This document shows, piece by piece, positions 10,351 through 17,802 of a stretch of 64,000 nt of DNA. The first letter of the stretch is position 1. Each line of letters opens with the position of its first letter. This stretch comes from Saccharicrinis fermentans DSM 9555 = JCM 21142 (lineage in GTDB: Bacteria; Bacteroidota; Bacteroidia; Bacteroidales; Marinilabiliaceae): positions 1,240,398-1,304,397 of the forward strand of contig NZ_KI912107.1 of NCBI RefSeq assembly GCF_000517085.1, read 5' to 3'. A model generated the notes under the pieces. It saw nothing but the letters and a program-made list of their open reading frames with translations, had not been told where the DNA came from and did not search any database. A program made the position numbers and the translations under genes.

Positions 10351-10385
10351 ACTTTATGCTAGAGCCGTTTCTTTGAAGGCAAAAA

Positions 10386-10464
10386 ATGAGAATGACATTA
10401 ACAGCATTTAAGCGTTTGTATAAGCATTATCAGGAATCAGGTTTGAACATAAAAGATTTCTGTA
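10386..10464 (+). pseudogene. 5' part of an IS66-type tnpA interrupted by an IS21-family element
   Basis: Translation from ATG 10386 gives a helix-turn-helix start (AFKRLYKHYQESGLNIKDFC) of the kind that opens IS66 TnpA. At 10465 the IS21-family element begins. If that element and one copy of its 6-bp target duplication are removed, the reading continues at 13218 as TNQDLAPSIFYYWRN, which completes the expected HTH region. The IS66 left end probably lies near 10347 (GTAAAC...), where the LEA-like gene stops. This remnant is distinct from the complete IS66 element at 49966-52410. Confidence 0.75.
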
Positions 10465-10467
10465 TGG

Positions 10468-10514
10468 AAAAAACGGTCTATGCCCACCCAGTGAAAACGG
10501 CCATACCCGTTCAC
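10468..10514 (-). repeat. IS21 left-end transposase-binding repeats (2 copies)
   Basis: On the minus strand there are two copies of the pattern GGGTGGGCATAGACCGTTTT / GAACGGGTATGGCCGTTTT, at 10468-10490 and 10494-10514. They resemble the six repeats at the other end of the element. Multiple terminal binding sites for IstA are characteristic of this family. Confidence 0.7.
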
Positions 10515-10549
10515 TTTTTTTTAATCAGCCATGAATTTACAAAAAATTA

Positions 10550-11275
10550 TTAATTCTGTTGTTTACGCCTTGTATCTCCTTTGAGATCGAAGCGGTATGC
10601 AGTATGCACGATTCTATCCATAATGGCATCGGCAGCCGTAGTGTTCGACAACATTACATCATACCAGTCAGCAACCTTTAACTGGCTCATGATAATAGTG
10701 GACTTTCTTGCGTGTCGGTCTTCAATAAGCTCCATAAAATCCAGTAACTGTTGGCCATCCATTTTTCTTACAGCAAAATCATCAATGATGAGCAGGTCCA
10801 TTCGAGCCATCTTGTCAAAGAACTTCGGTAAGGATGCTTCAACCCTGTGAAGAGTCATGGTTTCAAAAAGCTTCATGATATTAAAGTAGGCCACCTTATA
10901 GCCCATTAAACAAGCGTGGTGCCCTAGTGCGGTTCCCAGCCAGCTCTTACCTGTACCTGTAGGTCCGGTGATGATGATCGGTGCCCCCTGTTTGATATAT
11001 TCACAAGTAGCCATTTGCATAACTTTACCACGCTCCAGTCCTCTGGCCGCATCAAAGCTTAGTTCTTCGATGGTTACCTGATAGCGGAAGCGTGCAGCCG
11101 ATATTAAACGTGCGTTACGGTTTGTTCTGCGCTGATCCTTTTCCGCCTGTAATAACAATTGCACGCCCTCATAAAACGAAAGGCCGTCCAGTTTTCGCGT
11201 TTCAAGCAGCGAAGCCCAGCATTGGGCCATGCCCGGCATTCGTAAACTTTTAAATTGATCTGTAACTTCATTCAT
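10550..11275 (-). CDS. istB: IstB-like ATP-binding protein of IS21
   Basis: 241-aa AAA+ ATPase related to DnaC. Walker A is IITGPTGTGKSWLG near residue 100, Walker B is DLLIIDDFAVRKMD, and the end contains an R-rich tail (KGDTRRKQQ). IstB is the target-selection and helper ATPase of IS21 transposition and works with the IstA DDE transposase encoded just upstream on the same strand (26-bp gap). Length is normal for the family. The start MNEVTDQFKSLRMPGMAQCW is the standard IstB N-terminus. Confidence 0.92.
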   Translation of the reverse strand: MNEVTDQFKSLRMPGMAQCWASLLETRKLDGLSFYEGVQLLLQAEKDQRRTNRNARLISAARFRYQVTIEELSFDAARGLERGKVMQMATCEYIKQGAPIIITGPTGTGKSWLGTALGHHACLMGYKVAYFNIMKLFETMTLHRVEASLPKFFDKMARMDLLIIDDFAVRKMDGQQLLDFMELIEDRHARKSTIIMSQLKVADWYDVMLSNTTAADAIMDRIVHTAYRFDLKGDTRRKQQN

Positions 11276-11300
11276 AATGAAAATATTTTAGGGGTAATAA

Positions 11301-12872
11301 TTAATTATATTCCTCTTTCCCTCTTACATTGTCATGGGAAGGGAAGGTGTTGAACAAGTCCCGGCATTGCACATCTTCCACGCCCCGGCATTCAGTCCTG
11401 ATTAAGCGCTCAATAAAACCATAGCGGTATTTTTGATACAGTAGTGCCGTGTCGCATGCCTTTTTAAACAAATGAGGATCTGTATCTCTCTGTAGTTTCA
11501 GCAAGCCCTCACAGCCTTTGTAAAATGTTTCAACTGGAACCGTTGCTGTTGCAAACATGTACTCGACCACTTCTCCAAGTTCCTGCGATGCATTTTGTGC
11601 ACGTCTGACATAGTATTGGGGCGAACGATCCCGATAGGCCTGAGTGTTGGAAGCCAGGTGCTCCTTCTCGTAAGTATACCTACCCTGATTATAGGATCTC
11701 TTGTGCATGGCCACGCATTCACCGTTGATGTAAATCTTGACAAGGCTGCGTGTGTAAATAACACTGGTTTGCTGACCGATGTACACATGTGGTGTTGAGT
11801 AATGGTGCTTGTCACGTCCTAGGTAAACGAAACCGTTGGGATTGACTTTTAGACTTGCATAAAAGCGAACCTCAAACCGTTCTTTCGGAAGAGGGCGAAG
11901 CTCTGGTTTTTCTGTTGCTATAAACTGCTCTTCGCGCGTGTAAGGATGTTGCTGCATACGCTTACGGTTATGTGCCTGCATCTTCGTCCCAATGGCCTTG
12001 TTCAGCTCTTCCAGTGAGTAGAACTTTTGGTTGCGAAGTTGGGCATAAACCCGGTTATAAACAATCTTAACCTGATTTTCAACCAAACTTTTGTCCTTTG
12101 GTTTCCCGGACCTTGCGGGGATAACCACAAAGCCGTAATGATTGGCCATGTCTTCTAAGATGCGGTTGATTTTCGGTTCGTGAGGATCGGTCTTTACCAC
12201 TGCCGCCTTTAAATTGTCACTTACAACTATCTTTGGCACACCCCCAAGCGAACCCAAGCACATAGCCAGGGCATGTATAAAATCTTCACTTCTTTGAGAG
12301 CGAACTGCAATTGCAAAACCGTAGTCTGTTGCCGGCATACAGGCGACAAAAACTTGCACCTTAACTATCTCTCCAGTTTCTCTATCGACGTACTCTAATC
12401 GATCTCCTGCATAATCAATCATTAGTTTTTCGCCCGGCGTGTACAAATCTTTCAACAACGAAGAAGATACCGGACGTTTAGCCTTCGTATGTTGGCGGTA
12501 ATGATAGCGAAACTGAGTTAGCCCATAACCTTTAGGATGCTCCGCAATGTACTCTTCCCAAAGTAATTTAAGGGTTACATGGGGACGTTTCATTTCGTCC
12601 TCAAAGTAGGACAGCTTCTTCTTAAAGTCATCGAACCGCTCCCCTTCCGGATAAGAAGGACTGCCTCCGTTCATACGATGTTGCAAAACAGGATCATCCA
12701 GTTTTAGCAAATCCGTTATGGACAACTCATCTAATTTTGCGAGCTTTACATAGCGATTAACAGTTTCCTTATTTACTGAAAGGTCTTTGGCTATCTGGCG
12801 GTTTGAAACACCGTTATGATGTAGCCTGAGCATTTGTTTTACTTTACTCATATCTTTTTCTTTTCCTGCCAT
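11301..12872 (-). CDS. istA: IstA-like transposase of IS21 (DDE integrase core)
   Basis: About 523 aa when started at the ATG complementary to 12870-12872 (MAGKEKDMSKVKQML). The open frame continues to 12971, but the extra residues are encoded by the terminal-repeat region and are probably not translated. The N-terminus has an HTH (HHNGVSNRQIAKDLSVNKET). The central rve-type core has LMIDYAGD, VSDNLKAAV and a downstream Glu in the VENQVK segment as candidate catalytic acids. A Mu-transposase-like C-terminal region follows. It carries out cleavage and strand transfer together with IstB. No disruption is visible. Confidence 0.92.
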   Translation of the reverse strand: MAGKEKDMSKVKQMLRLHHNGVSNRQIAKDLSVNKETVNRYVKLAKLDELSITDLLKLDDPVLQHRMNGGSPSYPEGERFDDFKKKLSYFEDEMKRPHVTLKLLWEEYIAEHPKGYGLTQFRYHYRQHTKAKRPVSSSLLKDLYTPGEKLMIDYAGDRLEYVDRETGEIVKVQVFVACMPATDYGFAIAVRSQRSEDFIHALAMCLGSLGGVPKIVVSDNLKAAVVKTDPHEPKINRILEDMANHYGFVVIPARSGKPKDKSLVENQVKIVYNRVYAQLRNQKFYSLEELNKAIGTKMQAHNRKRMQQHPYTREEQFIATEKPELRPLPKERFEVRFYASLKVNPNGFVYLGRDKHHYSTPHVYIGQQTSVIYTRSLVKIYINGECVAMHKRSYNQGRYTYEKEHLASNTQAYRDRSPQYYVRRAQNASQELGEVVEYMFATATVPVETFYKGCEGLLKLQRDTDPHLFKKACDTALLYQKYRYGFIERLIRTECRGVEDVQCRDLFNTFPSHDNVRGKEEYN

Positions 12873-12924
12873 GACTTTAGTTTTTTCTATGTGGATGTGA
12901 ACAGAAAAAACTAGCAAAAAATAA

Positions 12925-13206
12925 GTGAACGGCAATGCTCCGTTTTTGAAAATGGTCCACGTGGGTGGCAATACTCCGTTTTGTGTTGTACTTCAAGCTT
13001 TTATATGCTCAAAATGGGTGGCAATGCTCCGTTTTTGACCCGTTTTTCACTACTTGTCAATTGACTGGGTGGCAATGCTCCGTTTTCTGAGCCATTTTTT
13101 CCTTTTTTTTGCGTTTTTGAACGGCAATGCTCCGTTTTTTTGACGCTTTTTAGGCAATTTTTGAGCCTGAAGAAAAACCGTTTTTTGGGTGGGTAAGCTC
13201 CGTTTT
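12925..13206. repeat. IS21 right-end repeat array (6 copies)
   Basis: Six copies of a ~20-bp repeat with consensus GGGTGGCAATGCTCCGTTTT (or GAACGGCAATGCTCCG) start at 12925, 12961, 13016, 13067, 13119 and 13187, with irregular spacing. Together with the two left-end copies this makes eight. They are the likely IstA binding sites. The number on this side is high for IS21 ends, where a few copies are more usual. Confidence 0.75.
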
Positions 13207-13217
13207 ATCTATCTGTA

Positions 13218-13457
13218 CCAACCAAGATTTGGCTCCTTCAATTTTTTATTACTGGCGAAACAAAATTGGAAGAGGTATTAGCGCATGAGCCAGATAGCTT
13301 CGTTTCACTAGAATTTAATTCTAATCCGTTAACGAAGGATAACCAAACGAGTCTACCTATCATAAAGAGTAAGCCTACTTTAAATAATGATGCACCCATT
13401 GAATTCGTATTTCCCAATGGGGTTAAGGTGCTATTAAGGGAGAATATAAACACGTAA
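13218..13457 (+). pseudogene. 3' part of the split IS66-type tnpA (with a frameshift)
   Basis: This continues the tnpA reading after the IS21-family element: TNQDLAPSIFYYWRN, then a change of frame at the A-run near 13261-13265, then LEEVLAHEPDSFVSLEF and an end of IEFVFPNGVKVLLRENINT, the typical TnpA C-terminus. One extra A in the run explains the shift. The gene was therefore damaged twice, by a frameshift and by insertion of IS21. The DNA-binding partner role of TnpA in IS66 transposition is lost. Confidence 0.7.
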
Positions 13458-13495
13458 GTATTAAAAACAATTGTTCACTTATTTGATTAAGTCTG

Positions 13496-13556
13496 ATGTT
13501 TCATTTACACGATAAACTTAAATACTTTCTATATCCGGCACCACTGGATGTTTTGT
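13496..13556 (+). pseudogene. N-terminal scrap of an IS66-type tnpB
   Basis: After the tnpA end, ATG 13496 starts MFHLHDKLKYFLYPAPLD, the conserved opening of IS66 TnpB. The match ends within ~20 codons at the left boundary of the 945-bp repeat at about 13557, so the rest of the IS66 element (tnpB, tnpC) has been replaced or deleted. Confidence 0.6.
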
Positions 13557-14503
13557 GGATTGTCAGTATAATTTTGGTCGGTTTTTCTTGTTGTTAGGGA
13601 TTCAAATTGTTTTATTTTTTTTTGAACCAATTTTCTAAAAGCTCATATGGAAAAGCTTTCGGGTTCTGTCAAGGGCGGCTGAGGCACGAAGCCGTTTATA
13701 TACCCTTGACAGGTTCTGAAAGCGACCTATCTTTGCTTTTGAAATTTGGTGATAATCTTTCATGATTCGTCTTTGGGTGAAGTTTTGTAATTATTATTAG
13801 ATGTTTGTTTCCAGGGAGTGTTAGTTTGTTAGTGTTAAGGTATTTTCCTCATCGTGATGAGTTTAGATTTGTGTTTATTTAGTTTGGGTGCTGTGTAGAT
13901 GAGGATGGTTTGTTTTTTTTAATGGGAGGTGGATGAGGAATGTATGAATTGTTGGGTGTGAGTAGTTTCTAGTTTTATTATTGGAGTGAGGAAGTGTCTG
14001 GAGAGGAGAGGCTGGCCAGTGGTTGCAATGAATGGAGCCTGTGGGACATTATTTCAATCTTTTGTTTAGTGTTTTTTCACAGGGGGAATGGGTTGCGACC
14101 ACTGGCCAATCTTGCGAGCCGACTGCGAGTGGAGCGAGGGTGGTACAAATAGTAGCTTGAGGAAGGATAGCGGTTTGTAGCATATGTTGGGAGCGAAGCG
14201 GACAACACAAAACCGCCTACCTGCCGGAGGCTATTGAATATTACTGGTTGCAGCCCGAAGCGACCTGCAGGCGAGCCTAACATGGGTAGCGGTTGATTTT
14301 TTAACTTATTGCTGGAGTTTACGGAAGGAATGGGTTAAAAAAGCAAAAGGAGCTACCGTGAGGAGGAGGGAGGAGCGCAAAAAGCATGACAAGCTGCGAA
14401 GCACCTTTGGCTTTACCGTTCTTTTTTTAGCGATTGAAGGTTAAGTGAAAAAAGTACGGTAAAGGCTTGGCGTGTGTTTTGCGGACGACTGAGGACGAAC
14501 ACC
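13557..14503 (+). repeat. ~945-bp structured direct repeat, copy A
   Basis: This ~947-bp non-coding stretch is repeated at 52994-53936 in the same orientation with high identity over its whole length. No open frame is shared by both copies. It contains several strong inverted repeats: the nested hairpin at 13666-13712, TGGCCAGTGGTTGCAA at 14013-14028 pairing with 14093-14108, GGTAGC...GCTACC at 14285-14357, and a 17-bp arm pair at 14411-14464 (CTTTACCGTTCTTTTTT with its complement, one mismatch). It cuts a tnpB remnant on the left and a coiled-coil gene on the right, so it arrived as a unit or through recombination. I do not recognise the family. Confidence 0.85.
13624..13751 (+). ncRNA. Candidate ~128-nt multi-branched structured block, copy A
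   Basis: The block begins AACCAATTTTCTAAAAGCT and ends GAAATTTGGTG; the two ends pair imperfectly. Inside lie AAGCT/AGCTT, then a nested hairpin (CTGTCAAGGG, CGGCT, 9-nt loop, AGCCG, CCCTTGACAG, 13666-13712), then AAAGC/GCTTT. Copies exist at 53062-53189 and, on the minus strand, at 45284-45410. The third copy changes GTCAAGGG/CCCTTGAC to GCCAAGGG/CCCTTGGC, a compensatory pair. It could be an RNA or a MITE-like DNA element; transcription is not shown. Confidence 0.5.
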
Positions 14504-14676
14504 TTATAACCAAAGAATTAGCTTCATCTGAAAGCAAGTTTACTGTTTTGCACAAACGCATCTCCGATTTAAGAGATAGCTCCAAAGAAATATATGTGAG
14601 CAAAGAACTATTCCACCAAACCATTAAGCAGCTTAACGACAAGCTCGACACTATTTTAAAATTTGTAGAGAGGTAA
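14504..14676 (+). pseudogene. Truncated small coiled-coil protein gene upstream of the holin-like gene
   Basis: The frame entering from the 945-bp repeat becomes protein-like only from 14504 (LITKELASSESKFTVLHKRI...), continues as a charged amphipathic helix and ends KLDTILKFVER. The residues upstream in the same frame belong to the repeat, so the native 5' end has been replaced. It ends 5 bases before the holin-like gene and was probably the first gene of that cassette. Function is unknown; a coiled-coil accessory protein is all that can be said. Confidence 0.5.
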
Positions 14677-14681
14677 TACTG

Positions 14682-15092
14682 ATGAAACTATTTGGAAAAC
14701 TAGCAAATGCCGGAGTAGCAGAAACTCTGAAAGAAGGCACGAAACTCATTGATGAAATATTTACCACCCAAGAGGAAAAGCTTCAGGGAAAAATGGAGCT
14801 ATTTAAAATGGCAGTTACCGACCGTGATTCTGCACGAGAGATGTACTCAAAAGACAGTTGGCTACAAAAGGTCTTTGCCCTTTTCTTCCTACTTGCATGG
14901 ATTGCACTTACCACTTTAATGCTGATTTATTTTGTGTTCCAAGCCATTCAACTACAAGATTGGCAAATAGCCTTTATAAGTAGCATTAACGGTGGAATTT
15001 CAACCAAACTAAGCACCATTATAGACTTCCTTTTTGGAGGTGCAATCAGCGGTGTTAATGACATAAACCTTAAATCAAAACGTAAAGGATGA
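14682..15092 (+). CDS. Holin-like protein with two transmembrane segments
   Basis: 136 aa. An amphipathic N-terminal half (MKLFGKLANAG... through a long charged helix to about residue 65) is followed by two hydrophobic segments, about 66-90 (VFALFFLLAWIALTTLMLIY) and about 100-128 around a Gly-rich FLFGGAISG, with a basic tail. Its stop overlaps the start of a GH108 muramidase by ATGA, the usual holin/lysin arrangement. The layout matches the 186-aa protein at 39811, also followed by a lysis-type gene. Holin activity is inferred from topology and neighbour only. Confidence 0.65.
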   Translation: MKLFGKLANAGVAETLKEGTKLIDEIFTTQEEKLQGKMELFKMAVTDRDSAREMYSKDSWLQKVFALFFLLAWIALTTLMLIYFVFQAIQLQDWQIAFISSINGGISTKLSTIIDFLFGGAISGVNDINLKSKRKG

Positions 15093-15649
15093 AGACATTT
15101 GATGAACTCTTTATTGGTGTAATAAAGCATGAAGGATATTATGCCAATGTTACTGGCGACCGTGGTGGAGAAACCTATATGGGTGTAGCCCGAAACCTGC
15201 ATCCAAAATGGGAAGGTTGGGCGTACATAGATGCTTTTAAAGAGATGCACGGCACAATCAAGCGGAATTTCAAAATAGATATTCCAGAACTGACCCAATT
15301 GGTAAAAGACTTCTACAAAAAAGCATTCTACGATAAATACAATATCGAGAGCATCAATAATGGCTCACTACAAGAAATTATCTTTGATTGGTGCGTTAAT
15401 AGTGGACATTGGGGAAGCCGTGGTGTTCAGCGTGTGTTGAATCAGTCGTTTCATACTAACTTAAAAATGGATGGAGTAATTGGAAAAAATACGATTTCAG
15501 CTATCAACCATTGCAATGCTCAATCCCTATTTGATGCCATTAAAATGGCTCGAATTAGGTATTACTATTCCATTGCTAAACGAGGTGAGAATTATAAGTT
15601 TTTAAAGGGATGGTTGAAGAGGATTGATGGAATTAAGTTTAGAGAATGA
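15089..15649 (+). CDS. GH108-type N-acetylmuramidase with peptidoglycan-binding domain
   Basis: 186 aa. The N-terminus FDELFIGVIKHEGYYANVTG, followed by DRGGETYMGVA, is the glycoside hydrolase 108 signature, with the Glu of KHEGYY as the expected catalytic acid. The C-terminal third (MDGVIGKNTISAIN) matches the peptidoglycan-binding domain usually found with it. It would hydrolyse cell-wall glycan as a phage or mobile-element endolysin. It overlaps the holin-like gene by 4 bases (ATGA), so the two are translationally coupled. No signal peptide is seen, consistent with holin-dependent export. Confidence 0.85.
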   Translation: MKTFDELFIGVIKHEGYYANVTGDRGGETYMGVARNLHPKWEGWAYIDAFKEMHGTIKRNFKIDIPELTQLVKDFYKKAFYDKYNIESINNGSLQEIIFDWCVNSGHWGSRGVQRVLNQSFHTNLKMDGVIGKNTISAINHCNAQSLFDAIKMARIRYYYSIAKRGENYKFLKGWLKRIDGIKFRE

Positions 15650-15675
15650 TAAAAATAAATCCCAAGAATTAGGGA

Positions 15676-15705
15676 TTGAAGTTCAACATACCTAGTTTAA
15701 CTTTG
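15676..15705 (+). promoter_or_regulatory. Bacteroidota-type promoter for the metal locus
   Basis: TTG at 15676-15678 and TAACTTTG at 15698-15705 are separated by 19 bases and match the Bacteroidota sigma-70 pattern TTTG / TAnnTTTG. The site lies 26 bases before the first CDF reading frame. Confidence 0.45.
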
Positions 15706-15730
15706 TTACTTTCAAATAGACTAAAAAAAA

Positions 15731-16392
15731 ATGGAACATCATCAACACGAGAAGAAAACACTTTGGGTAGTTTTATTAACAGCCATTACAATGGTAGTGG
15801 AAATCATTTATGGGATTACTACCAATTCAATGGCTTTGTTGGCTGATGGTATTCACATGGGGTCACATGTATTGGCGATAGGATTAAGTTGGTTAGCTTA
15901 TGTGATTGTACGAAGGGTTTCAAAAAGTAAAAAGTTTAATGGAAACTCAAGTAAAATACTTTCACTATCTGGATATAGTAGTGGGTTAATGCTACTGATA
16001 TTCGCATTGTTATCATGGTAGAGGCTATTGAACGGTTCTTTAACCCTGCCGAAATTGTTTATAAAGAAGCAATTTTTGTTGCTATAATTGGATTGGTTGT
16101 AAATATTGCAAGTGCATTTTTGCTTCATCATAAAGATGAACATTCAGACCATAATATTAAAGCAGCATATTTACACGTAATTGCCGATGCTTTAACAAGT
16201 GTTTCTGCAATTTTAGGGCTAATTGCTGCTATGATTTGGGACATTCCATTTATTGATACCATTGCTGCAATTCTAAGTTCGCTGGTTATTATAAAATGGT
16301 CTGTAGGCTTATTGAGGGATTCGGGTTCTGCATTATTGGACATTAAAACCGAGCATAAAGGACATAGCCACGGTCACGGGCATCATCATTAA
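15731..16392 (+). pseudogene. Cation diffusion facilitator (CDF) transporter split by a frameshift
   Basis: Two frames together make one DmeF/CzcD-like CDF protein. 15731-16021 (96 aa) has a His-rich start (MEHHQHEKK) and the first helices with the metal site ALLADGIHMGSH. 16015-16392 (125 aa) has AIFVAIIGLVVNIASAFLL, the second metal site HVIADALTSV, and a His-rich tail. The first frame ends TGG TAG and the second begins ATG GTA in the overlapping sequence ATGGTAG, where a CDF protein would read straight through. One missing base (or two extra) explains it. Expression as two coupled half-proteins is possible but unproven. CDF proteins export divalent metal ions in exchange for protons. Confidence 0.75.
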
Positions 16393-16402
16393 ATATGAAT
16401 TT

Positions 16403-17200
16403 ATGTATAAATCATTATACCACATATCAAAAATGGATTGTCCATCCGAAGAAAACATGATACGCATGAAGTTGGATGGATTGGTGGTAATCAAGAAACT
16501 AGAGTTTGATATTGAAAATCGAAACCTTACCATCTTTCATTCTGAAAATGATGATGAAATACTTTCTCGATTGGAAGCGTTAAACTTTGGAGCGAAATTG
16601 TCTAATTCCGAAACTATTGAGGAAAGCGAATTAGTATTAGAAGATTCCAATGTGCAGTCAAAACTACTTTGGTCTGTGCTTATTATCAATTTCGTTTTCT
16701 TTATAATCGAAATGTCAACTGGTGTTATTTCCAAATCAATGGGTTTGGTTGCAGATTCTTTGGATATGTTAGCCGATTCATTTGTTTATGGATTAAGCCT
16801 TTGGGCAGTTGGTTCTACAGTATTACGAAAAAAGAAAGTAGCACTTTGGAGTGGATATTTTCAATTATCGCTTGCTCTTTTGGGTATTATAGAAGTTGTA
16901 AGAAGGTTCATAGGTTCTGAAGAAATGCCAGATTACCGAATTATGATTGGAGTTTCTATTTTTGCCCTTATTGCAAATGCGGCTTGTTTGGTCTTACTTC
17001 AAAAGTCAAAAAGCAATGAAGCGCACATGAAAGCAAGTATGATTTTCACTTCCAATGATGTAATAATAAATGGAGGAGTAATTCTTGCAGGGGTTTTGGT
17101 ATTACTCACGCAATCCAAATATCCTGATTTAATTATTGGTTCAATTGTATTTCTGATTGTTGTAAGAGGGGCTGTGAGAATTTTGAATTTAGGAAAATGA
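16403..17200 (+). CDS. CDF-like cation transporter with an N-terminal HMA-like domain
   Basis: 265 aa. The first ~75 residues resemble a heavy-metal-associated ferredoxin fold but carry MDCPSEE instead of MxCxxC, so one metal Cys is missing. The remainder is a CDF membrane domain of five to six helices, with SMGLVADSLDMLADSFVYGL supplying the Asp-rich first metal site. The matching site in the penultimate helix reads SMIFTSNDVIINGG, with Asn-Asp in place of His-x-x-x-Asp, so metal preference may differ from classical zinc exporters. It lies 10 bases after the split CDF gene and is probably co-transcribed. Such fusions occur in other Bacteroidota metal clusters. Confidence 0.8.
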   Translation: MYKSLYHISKMDCPSEENMIRMKLDGLVVIKKLEFDIENRNLTIFHSENDDEILSRLEALNFGAKLSNSETIEESELVLEDSNVQSKLLWSVLIINFVFFIIEMSTGVISKSMGLVADSLDMLADSFVYGLSLWAVGSTVLRKKKVALWSGYFQLSLALLGIIEVVRRFIGSEEMPDYRIMIGVSIFALIANAACLVLLQKSKSNEAHMKASMIFTSNDVIINGGVILAGVLVLLTQSKYPDLIIGSIVFLIVVRGAVRILNLGK

Positions 17201-17317
17201 AAAGTTGTTAATTTGTTGTTAAATAACCAGTAATCCAAAGATATTCTAAATCTTTTCCATGTTTTTGTAAAACATTTTGAATATAAATCCGTTACTTTGT
17301 TTATATAGATTATAATA

Positions 17318-17695
17318 ATGCTTAGAAAAATAACAAATATCGTTGTAGCTCTGTTTCTTCTGGTTTCGACCACAGGAATAACTATTTCTATGCATTATTG
17401 TGGAGGTGAATATGTTTCAACATCAATCAATAAAGAAGCTAAATCATGCTGTGATGGCACTGGTGGTTGCTGTGAAAACAAATCACTCCATTTTGAAGTA
17501 AAGGATGACTATGTAAATGCAGTACAATTTGAAACAACTAAAATTGTATCTATAGACATTCTATTTCCGATTCTTTTAGCCATTAATTTAGAATTATTTC
17601 CAGAGGAAATTAATGTCATTAAAGAATTCATTGACACTTCACCACCCCCTAAAATACAAACTCGCCTTTCTTTACTGCAAACATATCTTTGTTAG
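17318..17695 (+). CDS. HYC_CC_PP family exported protein
   Basis: 125 aa. An N-terminal hydrophobic segment (NIVVALFLLVSTTGITI) is followed by the MHYCGGEY motif, a Cys cluster (SCCDGTGGCCEN), a second hydrophobic stretch around IDILFPILLAINL, and a TSPPPK motif near the end. These define the HYC_CC_PP family, a Bacteroidota-specific group often found beside metal-efflux genes. The Cys/His content suggests metal binding in the envelope, but no activity is established. A 117-bp gap separates it from the CDF gene upstream, and cusA begins 107 bp downstream. Confidence 0.8.
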   Translation: MLRKITNIVVALFLLVSTTGITISMHYCGGEYVSTSINKEAKSCCDGTGGCCENKSLHFEVKDDYVNAVQFETTKIVSIDILFPILLAINLELFPEEINVIKEFIDTSPPPKIQTRLSLLQTYLC

Positions 17696-17802
17696 ACATT
17701 TAATTAATTGATTTTAAATTCACTTTAAAAGTTGAATTGAGTTGTCGTGTAATTTTATTACCGTAACTTTTATTAATTAAATGTTTACCAAATTTATGAA
17801 AT

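Larger units (their letters stand above)
10465..13211 (-). mobile_element. IS21-family insertion sequence with a 6-bp target duplication
   Basis: About 2747 bp holding istA and istB on the minus strand. The outer ends match as inverted repeats (TGGAAAAAACGG on the left, TAGATAAAACGG as the complement of the right, 10 of 12 identical). They are flanked by TCTGTA at 10459-10464 and again at 13212-13217, a clean target-site duplication. Several copies of an internal terminal repeat lie at both ends, as is usual for IS21. Removing the element restores the interrupted tnpA reading, which independently confirms the boundaries. The element looks complete and possibly active. Confidence 0.85.

Noticed and set aside
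12873-12971. N-terminal extension of IstA from 12971
   Set aside because: The added residues come from the terminal-repeat region and do not resemble the family N-terminus; the ATG at 12872 is preferred.
14077-14283. Open frame on the minus strand in repeat copy A
   Set aside because: The frame is not kept in copy B, its composition is that of hairpin DNA, and no protein features are seen.
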